A DNA stretch of 64,000 bases from the NCBI RefSeq assembly GCF_014201775.1, contig NZ_JACHFG010000002.1:62001-126000 (forward strand), written 5' to 3'. Numbering within the stretch: position 1 is the stretch's first letter; each line of letters begins with the position of its first letter. Of the stretch, positions 1-8,227 are shown piece after piece. The notes below the pieces were generated by a model, which saw nothing but the letters and a program-made list of their open reading frames with translations, was not told where the DNA came from and searched no databases. The stretch is from Borreliella yangtzensis. GTDB lineage: Bacteria; Spirochaetota; Spirochaetia; Borreliales; Borreliaceae. A program made the translations under genes and the position numbers.

Positions 1-157
1 TAATAATTGTAAGATCAGTAGCTTGTTGGATTTTGGACCCTGTTGTTCCTGTTGCAATAAGCTTAAATTTAGATAAGAATAGATAGTTTAGTTTGACAAA
101 ATTTACCAAATCATCTTTTTTTTTGTCATGTGCAATTAATGCTATTTTTTTTTCCAT
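1..157 (-). CDS. mgsA: Methylglyoxal synthase, 3' end cut by window
   Basis: Only the first 52 or so codons are present. Methylglyoxal synthase converts dihydroxyacetone phosphate to methylglyoxal and phosphate in the cytosol, a bypass of lower glycolysis. The visible N-terminus MEKKIALIAHDKKK matches the family opening (IALIAHDxKK), and GTTG follows at about residue 37, part of the phosphate-binding loop. The ATG at 157 has an AAAAGGAA ribosome site about ten bases upstream. A run of nine A (coding strand) lies in codons 2-5. The gene follows pdeA on the same strand after about 100 bases. Identification rests on the N-terminal motifs only; the catalytic Asp region is outside the window. Confidence 0.85.
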   Translation of the reverse strand, partial: MEKKIALIAHDKKKDDLVNFVKLNYLFLSKFKLIATGTTGSKIQQATDLTII

Positions 158-254
158 TAATTTTATTCCTTTTCTAATGTAAAATAATTTTTTGTTGAAA
201 TTTAATGAAACTTAGTCATTAGTATATTTACGATTTTTTTTCTATTTGTAAAAG

Positions 255-2267
255 TTATATTGGTTCTGGTTTGTGCCATAAAAATCCTTGTCCATAGTCT
301 ATTTCTAGTTCATTTATTTTTTTTAATATTTCTTCATTATATACAAATTCGGCAATAATTTTTATATTTTTTGTATCTGCTATTTTTTTAATGGATTTTA
401 TTATTACAAAATCTATTTCACTAGAGTTTATTGCTTTTATGAAAGACCCGTCTATTTTAAGTAAGTCTATTGGCAGTGTTTTGATATATGAGAGTGATGT
501 ATGTCCGCTTCCAAAATCATCAAGTGCTAGTTTGATGCCAAAACTTTTTAATTCTTGAAAATATTTATTTATTATCTCAAAATTTTCAAGAATTCCAGTT
601 TCTGTTATTTCTAAGCATATATTTTGGAGCGGAATTTGACTTTTTAATAAAGTGTCTTTTAAAAAGATACGAAAGTTTTGGGATTTTAAAGAATAAGGAG
701 ATATGTTAATTGAGAAAATGTGTACTCCATTTTTTGATACAAAACTTTTATATTCTCTTAAAGCCTTTTTAACCACTAATTGATCAACTTCAACAGTTAA
801 ATTATATTTATCTATTAAGCTAAAAATTTGATCGTTTGGGATTGGTTTGCCCATGTGATCAAAAAGTCTTGTCAAAATTTCTATTTTAGGTTTTAAGTTC
901 TTTTTAAGAGGATTGATTTTTTGATAATAAAGAGTAAAAAAATCATTTTTTATTGCTTTTAGTATGTATTGAAAGATTTTATTTTGATTTTTTAAAACCA
1001 CCGCTTCTGGTAGCTCTTCTTTGTATATAATAGGGTTAGATTCTTTGTATTCCGATGATATTTTTGTAGCCATCATTAATTTAGGAATTTTGAATTCTAA
1101 GTTTTCTCGTAAATTTACTTCTATTATTCCGATATTGAATTCAAATATAATAATATCTTCTTTTTTTAATGCCAACATAATTGTTTGTTTGATTTTTTTA
1201 GCAATTGAGATTATTTGTTTTTCACCGCCACTTGTGCATATGATTACTATTAAATTGTTGTGCTTTAGCTTGAAAATATATTCAGAGTATAATGACATTA
1301 TTTTTGAATATATTATTTTAAGTATTTTTATATTAAGCTGTTCTTTATCCTCTTTGTATTCATATTCAGTTGTTAGGGATAGGTCTAAATTAAGCAAATA
1401 TATTCTTTTTTTTTTGTAAATATCCATATGATTTACTAGTAATTTTTCAATTTCTTTGGCCTTTTGAATTTCGTCTTGTGAATCGATAATTTCTAGGTAT
1501 TTATAGTTTGCGATTTCATTCCGGTTTGGTATTTCTTTGATTGTTATTAATTTGTCAATATTGTTTTGAGCAATTGTGCTAATAAATACATCCACATGTA
1601 GTTTTTTATTGTTTTTTAAAGTTAAAAGACAATCGGTTATTAATATATTTTTAAATTCGGGAATGGAATTTGTATGATAACTTAAATCTATTTTTTTTAA
1701 CTTTTCCCAATCTCTAATATCTATGTCGGTTACTTTGATTGTATTTCCAGAAATTTTCATTGGAAGATTAAGATTTTTACTGCCTTTTTCATTTATATAA
1801 ATAATTTCATTTTCGGTGTTTGTGATAATTACTATTTCTTTGATGAGTTCTGATAAATTTAAGAAGAAATCCAGAGTTGTGTTTTTATTATCGCAAAATA
1901 GTTTTTTTTGGTGTATTAAACTTTGTTTATATTCTAATTCGCTTATATCTTTTATTATTTCTATGTGATTAAGTTTTAAATATTCCTTATCGAATTTTTC
2001 ATTGCTAACTATAATAGAATGGATTTTGTTTATATTTTTTAATTCATTCGCAACGTTTATTGAAAAATCTATTGGTTTTTCATAATTATAAATAATAGCG
2101 AATTTAATATTATTTTGTTTTACATATTCACTGTATAAAGCTTTTTCAGATTTTACGATTTGAATTAAGTTAAAGATAGATCTAAGCTTTATAAGATCTC
2201 TAACATCAATTTCGTCTCTAGAGATTACAACGGAATTTATATTTTGATAATTATTAATCCCTTTCAT
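255..2267 (-). CDS. pdeA: Cyclic di-GMP phosphodiesterase (PAS, degenerate GGDEF, EAL)
   Basis: Predicted EAL-type enzyme hydrolysing c-di-GMP to pGpG. The N-terminal 120 residues look like a degenerate receiver-type domain. A PAS-like segment follows (about 130-255), then a GGDEF-like domain with no GGDEF signature (about 280-400), then an EAL domain (about 435-670). The EAL domain has EIL in place of EAL, N in the NIS segment, EITETG, DDFGSG, KIDGSF, AEFV and YGQGF, so the metal and substrate ligands appear intact. No transmembrane segment is seen. It corresponds to B. burgdorferi PdeA (BB0363), a characterised c-di-GMP phosphodiesterase. It lies 20 bases after lgt on the same strand. A run of ten A on the coding strand (1406-1415) lies inside the frame between the PAS and GGDEF-like regions. 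Confidence 0.93.
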   Translation of the reverse strand: MKGINNYQNINSVVISRDEIDVRDLIKLRSIFNLIQIVKSEKALYSEYVKQNNIKFAIIYNYEKPIDFSINVANELKNINKIHSIIVSNEKFDKEYLKLNHIEIIKDISELEYKQSLIHQKKLFCDNKNTTLDFFLNLSELIKEIVIITNTENEIIYINEKGSKNLNLPMKISGNTIKVTDIDIRDWEKLKKIDLSYHTNSIPEFKNILITDCLLTLKNNKKLHVDVFISTIAQNNIDKLITIKEIPNRNEIANYKYLEIIDSQDEIQKAKEIEKLLVNHMDIYKKKRIYLLNLDLSLTTEYEYKEDKEQLNIKILKIIYSKIMSLYSEYIFKLKHNNLIVIICTSGGEKQIISIAKKIKQTIMLALKKEDIIIFEFNIGIIEVNLRENLEFKIPKLMMATKISSEYKESNPIIYKEELPEAVVLKNQNKIFQYILKAIKNDFFTLYYQKINPLKKNLKPKIEILTRLFDHMGKPIPNDQIFSLIDKYNLTVEVDQLVVKKALREYKSFVSKNGVHIFSINISPYSLKSQNFRIFLKDTLLKSQIPLQNICLEITETGILENFEIINKYFQELKSFGIKLALDDFGSGHTSLSYIKTLPIDLLKIDGSFIKAINSSEIDFVIIKSIKKIADTKNIKIIAEFVYNEEILKKINELEIDYGQGFLWHKPEPI

Positions 2268-2288
2268 TTTTGTGGGCTTGCTTTTATT

Positions 2289-3275
2289 TTAATTTTTGTA
2301 TGCCAAGTTAGTATTATATTTTATTTTTTTATCTGCGATTTTTTTAGTAACTATTATCCAGATTAAACCCGAGAGCATTAGTGCTAGTGAGAGAATTTGT
2401 CCCATTGATATGTTTAAAAAAGAAAATTCGGATAAACTTTTAATTGGTTTGTAGTTTATTATAAATCCAAGTTCTCTGTCTGGTTCTCTTAAGTATTCAA
2501 TAAAGAATCTGAAAAAAGCGTAAAGCATTATATATGTACCAAAAATAAATCCATCGTATTTTTTAATTTTTCTAAATAAAAACCATAGTAACATAAAAGT
2601 TACAGGTCCTTCGAAAAATCCTTCAATAAGCTGAGAGGGTATTCTTGGAAGGTTAATTAGCAGATCATGAGGTAAAATTTCAATTCCTACAGATGATGCA
2701 AATTCTTTTACACCTGGGATATTTGTGTCAAATGGTTCTGCATTAGGGAATATTATTCCCCCTTTTATTACTCTTCCATAAAGTTCTGCGTTTGCGAAAT
2801 TAGCAAGTCTTCCAAGTATGTAGCCAGAAGAAAAAGCTATTGCTCCATAGTCTGTTATTTTTAGAAAATATTTTTGAACATTTGTATTTTTAAGTTTTGT
2901 ATTTATTGCGATTAAAGGACCAACTATTGCACCTAAAAACCCACCATGGATAGCCATACCCCTGAAGCCTGTAAAATTCCAATTTTGATCGAATGGTAAA
3001 AGAATTAACCAAGGATGAGAATAATAAATGCCCGATTTATCGTAAACCAAGGTAGACGCCAATCTGCCTCCTAAAATTGCTCCAAGTACAAGTGAGAACA
3101 TAAATGTTTCATAATCTTCTTTTTTGATATCAATTTTGTCTGATTGTATTTGATACCAAATAAACTTATAGGAGATTAGTATGATAAAAATGTAAGATAG
3201 GCTATACCATGTAATTGGTATGCCTTGAATCACTTCAGGATGTAACCAATTTGGGTAATTTATATAATTTGGCAT
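2289..3275 (-). CDS. lgt: Prolipoprotein diacylglyceryl transferase
   Basis: Inner-membrane enzyme that moves diacylglycerol from phosphatidylglycerol to the lipobox cysteine of prelipoproteins, the first step in maturing the many Borrelia lipoproteins, including the three OppA proteins and the BamD-like and LysM proteins in this window. It is 328 residues with about seven hydrophobic segments. Family motifs visible are the GGRLAS region (about 70), FRGMAIHGGFLGA (about 105) with the conserved His, GRLANFANAELYGR (about 155) and the C-terminal FFIEYLREPD. The stop of the preceding ATPase gene and this ATG form TAATG, and a GAGGAGG ribosome site lies inside the ATPase 3' end, so the two are probably translationally coupled. 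Confidence 0.96.
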   Translation of the reverse strand: MPNYINYPNWLHPEVIQGIPITWYSLSYIFIILISYKFIWYQIQSDKIDIKKEDYETFMFSLVLGAILGGRLASTLVYDKSGIYYSHPWLILLPFDQNWNFTGFRGMAIHGGFLGAIVGPLIAINTKLKNTNVQKYFLKITDYGAIAFSSGYILGRLANFANAELYGRVIKGGIIFPNAEPFDTNIPGVKEFASSVGIEILPHDLLINLPRIPSQLIEGFFEGPVTFMLLWFLFRKIKKYDGFIFGTYIMLYAFFRFFIEYLREPDRELGFIINYKPIKSLSEFSFLNISMGQILSLALMLSGLIWIIVTKKIADKKIKYNTNLAYKN

Positions 3276-4420
3276 TAGACCTCCTCTTTAGCCCTTTCAA
3301 GCTTTTCAAAAAGCTTTTTTTTAAATAACATATTTTGCTTTCTTAAGGTTTCGATTTCTCTTTTCTGAGATTTTATTATATCAATAATTTCGCTACTTTC
3401 TATTGTTTTGTTTTTTATCAACGATTCAAGGTATTCAATTTTTCCAATATATTCTTCTTGTGCTTCTCTTAGCACGAAATCATAGCTTTCATTTAAATCT
3501 TCTTCGTTTAAAAGTTCAGCATCATTTGTTAAGTCTTCAATTTCAATCAATTTTTTCGCAATTTTTTTTATGCTTTTAGAGGTTGAACTTGTAGGTTTGT
3601 ATATAGTGATGGGAATTTTGTTGTTTAAAGCTTGATCGACTATTTCATCTTTATAGATTGCTCCAATACTTTGTAAGTTTATGCTTAAATAGTTTTTTGC
3701 TGATTTTATTATTTTTTCGGTTTTTTTAATGTCATTGGGAGTTTTGAGCATATTAAATATCATAAAAGGACAGATTGTTTTAAACAATTTGTCAAATTTA
3801 GAGTAATTTTCAGGATCTTCGTTTTCGAGTTTTGATAGTAAATTAGGTATATATACCTTTTGAAGATCTATTGAATTTTGTTTTATTGTTATGAGGATTT
3901 CATTCCCTTTTGTTCCTCTTTTAAAAACGCTTGATAAGAGTCTAAATATAATATTTTTAAGAAATAAATACGCATTCATTGTAGCTGTTACCGTTGGTGT
4001 TGTTACTATTACTCCTCTTTTTGACATTAAAAAAAAGTCTATGATATTAAAAGCTGTTCCTGCTCCAAGATCAATCACCAAGTAATCATATTTTAAAGAT
4101 TTTAAATTTCTTATTATAGTTTTTTTTTGAGAAGCAGCTATATTAGCAAGTTCTGGGATGTCAGAATCTCCTGCAATAAAGCTTAGATTTTTAATTCCAG
4201 ATTCAATAATAATGTCTGGGAAATTAATCTTTGTTTTTAAAAATGTGCCTATACTTTTTTTAGGAATAATGTTTAACATTGAATGCAAATTAGATGCTCC
4301 AAGGTCAAGATCAATAAGCAAGACACTTTTCCCTTCATTTGCCAGGCAAATTGCTATGTTTACTGAGAAAAGGGATTTGCCAACTCCTCCTTTACCACTG
4401 GCTACAGGAATAATAATCAA
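3275..4420 (-). CDS. MinD/FlhG-like P-loop ATPase with C-terminal coiled coil
   Basis: A 381-residue ParA/MinD-superfamily ATPase. The deviant Walker A KGGVGKS is at residues 10-16, with LLIDLDLGASNLHSM at about 35 and a Walker B-like YLVIDLGAGT at about 113. The last 60 residues are rich in E, K and L (YIGKIEYLES through KLERAKEEV) and predict a coiled coil, absent from standard MinD. I see no clear amphipathic membrane-targeting helix. The start is TTG at 4420, with GGAG overlapping the end of the upstream membrane-protein gene; the stop overlaps lgt. Earlier annotation calls such proteins YlxH-like. A role in positioning or flagellar number is possible by family, but not shown here. Confidence 0.8.
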   Translation of the reverse strand: MIIIPVASGKGGVGKSLFSVNIAICLANEGKSVLLIDLDLGASNLHSMLNIIPKKSIGTFLKTKINFPDIIIESGIKNLSFIAGDSDIPELANIAASQKKTIIRNLKSLKYDYLVIDLGAGTAFNIIDFFLMSKRGVIVTTPTVTATMNAYLFLKNIIFRLLSSVFKRGTKGNEILITIKQNSIDLQKVYIPNLLSKLENEDPENYSKFDKLFKTICPFMIFNMLKTPNDIKKTEKIIKSAKNYLSINLQSIGAIYKDEIVDQALNNKIPITIYKPTSSTSKSIKKIAKKLIEIEDLTNDAELLNEEDLNESYDFVLREAQEEYIGKIEYLESLIKNKTIESSEIIDIIKSQKREIETLRKQNMLFKKKLFEKLERAKEEV

Positions 4421-4423
4421 GCT

Positions 4424-4849
4424 TTACTCCACGGTTTTTCTTTTTGCTTTAATCAGTGCTAAAATTACTATATTAAATACTAGATAAACTACTGTAATTC
4501 CTAAAAGTATGGATAAAGAGGTTTGATAGACGTACATTTTAAAAATAAATCCTAAGACAAATAATAATAATGTTAATATTATTTGGAATAGTTTAGTTAT
4601 TACTATAATGCTGTGAAGAATTTTAAATTTTTCGTAGATAAAATAATAGAGTGTTAAATTGGTCATGAAAAACTCAGGTGAGTATAAAATAAATGTTAGC
4701 ATAAACTTTAATGAGTAGTTATTGATAAAAATTAATCTATTAATAGCGTGGTATAGTAATGTTAAAACTAAAAGGCTCTCGAGCATTTGCAATATAATAA
4801 GGCTTGCTCTTTGAAGGTTTTGTTTTTTTTTAGGGTGTGAGTTTAACAT
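4424..4849 (-). CDS. Small integral membrane protein, unknown function
   Basis: A 141-residue protein with four predicted transmembrane segments (about 18-38, 44-66, 78-102, 108-132) and short charged ends. I recognise no family motif. It heads the minus-strand run leading into the MinD-like ATPase, ending three bases before that gene's TTG start, so co-expression with the ATPase, lgt and pdeA is likely. No convincing ribosome site precedes the ATG at 4849, and a TATAAT-like element lies just upstream, so the transcript may have a very short leader. It diverges from ctp across 64 bases. One possibility is a membrane partner of the ATPase; this is inference from position only. Confidence 0.65.
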   Translation of the reverse strand: MLNSHPKKKQNLQRASLIILQMLESLLVLTLLYHAINRLIFINNYSLKFMLTFILYSPEFFMTNLTLYYFIYEKFKILHSIIVITKLFQIILTLLLFVLGFIFKMYVYQTSLSILLGITVVYLVFNIVILALIKAKRKTVE

Positions 4850-4913
4850 AGTTTTAAAATATTATATTATGGAAATAAAATCAAGTTTTAATTTTTGCAT
4901 TAGGAATGAATAA

Positions 4914-6344
4914 ATGAAAAATAAATTTTTAATATGCGTGTATTTTTTATTGACTCTAGGTATAAGCTCTCTAGTAATTGTTGAATCTATTTTTGCTTTT
5001 GATGAATCTAATAGTAATAAGTTATCAAGATCTAATTATGAGCAGATGATGATTCAAGCTTTTGAATTTGTAAAAGAAAATTATGTGGATCCTGTAAACG
5101 ATGAAGTAATTTTTGAAGGCGCTTTAAAAGGAATATTTCAAGCCTTGGGTGATCCTTATTCTCAATATTTGACAAAAAAGGATTTAGAAGAAATTTCAAA
5201 AACAACGGTAGGAGATTATGTTGGTATTGGAATTTCTATAATAAAAAAAATGCATTCTCAAGATAAGCAAGATAAAACAAAAGATCTTGATACTAATAAT
5301 GCTTGCGTTGCTATTGTTACTCCTTTTGAGGGAGGGCCGGCTTATAAGGCTGGAATTAAATCTGGAGATTGTATTATTGCTGTTGATGATAAGAGTGTTT
5401 CTTCTATGGAAGTAGATCAAGTTGTTGATCTTTTGAAAGGTAAAGAAGGCACAAAAGTCAAAGTATCTATTCTTAGGGGGAAAAATTTAACATTGGATTT
5501 TGCACTTACAAGAGAAAAGATAGAAATACAAACAATTAAGTATGATGTTATTAATTCAGATATTGGCTATATAAGAATAATAAGCTTTAATCCGCACACC
5601 TCAGAAGCTTTTAGTAAGGCTTTAGACAATCTTAAGAATAGAAATATTAAATCTTTAATTTTGGATTTAAGGCTTAATACTGGGGGATATTTTCAGGCAG
5701 CTATAAAAATGGCGGATAATATTTTATCTAAAGGAACTATTGTTTCCACAAAGTCAAGAAATTTCAGCAAGCCTGTTGATTATAAGGCCAGCTCAAAACA
5801 AATTTTACCTTCAGATATAAAAATTGTTGCCTTAATAGATAGATCATCGGCGTCAGCATCAGAGGTTTTTGTAGGAGCCTTAAAAGATAATAAGAGAGCC
5901 TATATTATAGGCGAAAAGTCTTATGGCAAAGGGCTTATTCAGCATGTAGTTCCTTTTTATACTGGCGGATTCAAAATTACAAGTTCAAAATATTATACTC
6001 CATCTGGAAAGAGTATTCATAAAGTTGGGATTGAGCCTGATTTGGAAATAAAATCACCAGATTTTTCTGAGGAGGAAGCATTAATATATAAAGAAATTTT
6101 TGATAAAAAGTTAATAGAAAGTTTTTTAAAAGACAAAAAAGCTATTACTGAACAAGAAATTGATTTTTTTGTTGATAATCTTGTTAAAGAAAATCCAAAA
6201 TATAAAATTGATAAAGAATTTTTAGGTAAGTATGTGTTTTTTAATTACTATCAAGATAATAATAAGGAGCTTCCAATTTATAATCTACATTATGACAAGG
6301 TTTTAAAATCAGCTTGTGAATATTTATCTAAATTAGGTAATTAA
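4914..6344 (+). CDS. ctp: Carboxy-terminal processing protease (S41, PDZ)
   Basis: Secreted serine protease of the CtpA/Tsp family, acting in the periplasm on protein C-termini. It has an N-terminal signal anchor (about 5-30), a PDZ domain (about 95-185, with VGIGISI and the GPAYKAGIKSGD loop) and an S41 catalytic domain with SSASASE (nucleophile Ser, about 320) and EKSYGKGL supplying the catalytic Lys (about 343). Length 476 is normal. An AGGAA ribosome site precedes the ATG. The B. burgdorferi homolog (CtpA, BB0359) is reported to process the C-terminus of the membrane protein P13. The stop is followed three bases later by the rsmE start, suggesting an operon. Confidence 0.95.
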   Translation: MKNKFLICVYFLLTLGISSLVIVESIFAFDESNSNKLSRSNYEQMMIQAFEFVKENYVDPVNDEVIFEGALKGIFQALGDPYSQYLTKKDLEEISKTTVGDYVGIGISIIKKMHSQDKQDKTKDLDTNNACVAIVTPFEGGPAYKAGIKSGDCIIAVDDKSVSSMEVDQVVDLLKGKEGTKVKVSILRGKNLTLDFALTREKIEIQTIKYDVINSDIGYIRIISFNPHTSEAFSKALDNLKNRNIKSLILDLRLNTGGYFQAAIKMADNILSKGTIVSTKSRNFSKPVDYKASSKQILPSDIKIVALIDRSSASASEVFVGALKDNKRAYIIGEKSYGKGLIQHVVPFYTGGFKITSSKYYTPSGKSIHKVGIEPDLEIKSPDFSEEEALIYKEIFDKKLIESFLKDKKAITEQEIDFFVDNLVKENPKYKIDKEFLGKYVFFNYYQDNNKELPIYNLHYDKVLKSACEYLSKLGN

Positions 6345-6347
6345 ATT

Positions 6348-7079
6348 GTGAAGCAAATTGTTTTGGATGCTAATTGTTTAGTAGGTGATTTTATTATTGT
6401 TAAAGATATGAGAATATATCATCATCTTATTAATGTAAGACGACTTAAAAAAGGCGATAAGTTGAAAATTCTTTTAAAAGGTAAGGAATTAAGAGTGTCA
6501 GAAATAGTAAAGATTGGTAGCAACTTTATTGAGTTTGCTACCAATAAAATAGATAAAATTGAAAAAAATAATTTTGAGATAAGTATTTTTATTTCTAGTT
6601 TAAAGGGTAAAAAAATAGATTCGATTTTAAGACAGATTGTTGAAATTGGAGTTTCAGAAATTAATATTATTAATGCAGATCGTTCTGTGTCTAAAATAGA
6701 TATAAGCAGTACATCTGCCAAAACTTTAAGATTTTCAAAAATAATAGATGAGGCCTTAAAGCAAAGCGGTAATAAAATTGTACCTAAGATCAATTTTTAT
6801 AATAGTTTTTTTTATTTACCTTATTCTTTTTGCACTACTAAATATTATGTTGCTCATCAAAGTGGAATGCTTTTAGGTAAAAATGAGAGTTTTGAAAATT
6901 TTAGCAAAATTGGAATTATAATAGGTCCTGAGGGATGCTTTTCGGATTCAGAAATTTCCTTTTTCAAGGAGAAAGACTTTAATTTTGTAAGGTTTAACAC
7001 TCCAATTTTACGAGCAGATACGGCTATTATTTATTCACTTGCTTATTTTAAAGCATTGTTAGAGGATTGTAATGGCTAA
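6348..7079 (+). CDS. rsmE: 16S rRNA m3U1498 methyltransferase
   Basis: SPOUT-fold SAM-dependent methyltransferase that modifies U1498 of 16S rRNA. It is 243 residues. The N-terminal PUA-like region includes HHLINVRRLKKGD, and the C-terminal knot has IIGPEGCFSDSE (usual form GPEGGFS, here with Cys) and LRADTAIIYSLAYF (usual form LRxETA). A central KGKKIDSILRQIVEIGVSEI segment matches the family. The start is GTG at 6348, immediately after ctp, with no strong ribosome site, so coupling to ctp translation is probable. The 3' end overlaps the next gene by eight bases. Confidence 0.92.
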   Translation: MKQIVLDANCLVGDFIIVKDMRIYHHLINVRRLKKGDKLKILLKGKELRVSEIVKIGSNFIEFATNKIDKIEKNNFEISIFISSLKGKKIDSILRQIVEIGVSEINIINADRSVSKIDISSTSAKTLRFSKIIDEALKQSGNKIVPKINFYNSFFYLPYSFCTTKYYVAHQSGMLLGKNESFENFSKIGIIIGPEGCFSDSEISFFKEKDFNFVRFNTPILRADTAIIYSLAYFKALLEDCNG

Positions 7080-7665
7080 TTTAAAAGACATATATTCAAA
7101 ACCAGACAGATTTTATTTTTTAGGCGTGCCTATAGATGTTTTTGATAGTCGCAGTAAGCTTATAAGTAGGTTTTCGTATCTTACAGGCCATCCCTATCAT
7201 TCAATAGTAATTTTTATTGGATTTAAAGGTTTCCTAAAGGTTTTAATTTTTAAAAAGTTTAGAAATCACATTAAAAATTCTTCTCTTGTTTTTTTAAATT
7301 CTAAGATTGTAAGATTTTTTTGTAGGATTTTTAAAAGAGTTAATATTGACTGTTATGATTCAAATACAGTTCTTCTCATTTTAATGGGAATACTAGAAAA
7401 TGCTCATAAAACATGTTATATTATTGATAAGGATAAAGTGATTTCGAAGAAAAAATTTTTAAGATTGAAAGAATCCCATAAAGAAATTAGCTTTATTGGG
7501 TATTATGATTTAAAAGCTGTAAAGAGAAATAAAGAAATGTTTTTTGCAAATATTAATAAACTTACTCCTAGTGTAATAATAAGCTTTTGTAATGACAGAT
7601 ATCTTGAAAACTTATTTTATGAAAATAAATTTAATATTAGGACCAATTTAAGCGTTTTTTTATGA
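7072..7665 (+). CDS. WecG/TagA-like glycosyltransferase fold, catalytic motifs lost
   Basis: A 197-residue protein whose opening FYFLGVPIDVFDSRSKLI matches the start of WecG/TagA/CpsF (GT26) enzymes, which add N-acetylmannosaminyl groups to lipid-linked sugars. The order of the other segments also follows TagA: a helix rich in F and K, then SSLVFLNSKIVRF where the family has an NxPDGxG-type motif, YIIDKDKVISKKKF where it has LLG.., SFIGYYD where it has VGxxxGYF, and SVIISFCNDRYLENLF where it has VLFVALGxPKQExW. The catalytic Asp (PDG) and the PKQE motif are absent. The match is from memory of family motifs. It overlaps rsmE by 8 bases and precedes ltpA. Probably cytosolic and not an active transferase; true function unknown. 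Confidence 0.5.
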   Translation: MANLKDIYSKPDRFYFLGVPIDVFDSRSKLISRFSYLTGHPYHSIVIFIGFKGFLKVLIFKKFRNHIKNSSLVFLNSKIVRFFCRIFKRVNIDCYDSNTVLLILMGILENAHKTCYIIDKDKVISKKKFLRLKESHKEISFIGYYDLKAVKRNKEMFFANINKLTPSVIISFCNDRYLENLFYENKFNIRTNLSVFL

Positions 7666-7704
7666 GCTTTTAAATTTCAACTATTTATATTTTATGAGGT
7701 AATT

Positions 7705-8193
7705 ATGGCATTTTTGCTAAATCAATCAGTAGTTTATCCAATGCACGGAGTAGGCATAATTAAGGATATTAGAACTAAAGAGTTTAATGGGGAGATTATT
7801 GATTATTATGAAATACATTTCCCATTTAGCGATATGATTTTTATGGTTCCTGTTGCTAGGGTTGACGATTTTGGAATTAGAGCTTTGGTTAGTAGGGAAA
7901 AGGTAGAAGAAGTTTTTGATGTTATTAAAGAGTTTGAAGGTCAAATAGACTCAAAAAAAATAAAAGATGGCGGTCATGAATTTTATAAAAAAAGCGATAT
8001 TTTAGATACAGCAAAGTTATATAAATTTTTATATAAAAAATCTACTCAAAAGGAACTTCCTTTTTACGAAAAAAGGATTTTGAATGATTTTGAATTAATA
8101 TTGGAGCACGAGATTAGCTTAGCTTTGCAAATTAGCTTTGAAGAAGCTAAGGAAAAGATTAAAAATATTTTGGTCGGTAGTAAAAAGGCTTAA
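7705..8193 (+). CDS. ltpA: CarD-family transcription regulator LtpA
   Basis: A 162-residue CarD/CdnL-type protein. Residues 1-65 (NQSVVYPMHGVGII through FMVPVARVDDFGIR) form the Tudor-like RNA polymerase-interacting domain. The rest is a helical DNA-binding domain (about 75-160) with KLYKFLYKKSTQKELPFYEKRIL, the family's central helix region. Such proteins bind the RNA polymerase beta subunit and affect open-complex stability. The B. burgdorferi homolog (BB0355, LtpA) is reported to be expressed more at low temperature and to be needed in the infection cycle. It has an AGGTAATT-type ribosome site before the ATG and lies 39 bases after the WecG-like gene. Two membrane-protein genes follow. Confidence 0.92.
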   Translation: MAFLLNQSVVYPMHGVGIIKDIRTKEFNGEIIDYYEIHFPFSDMIFMVPVARVDDFGIRALVSREKVEEVFDVIKEFEGQIDSKKIKDGGHEFYKKSDILDTAKLYKFLYKKSTQKELPFYEKRILNDFELILEHEISLALQISFEEAKEKIKNILVGSKKA

Positions 8194-8227
8194 AGGTTTT
8201 TAAATTATTGAGAGGGAAGGATTTGCT

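Noticed and set aside
1021-1419. Open frame on the opposite strand of pdeA
   Set aside because: Composition is that of a shadow of the EAL/GGDEF gene; no ribosome site and no motif.
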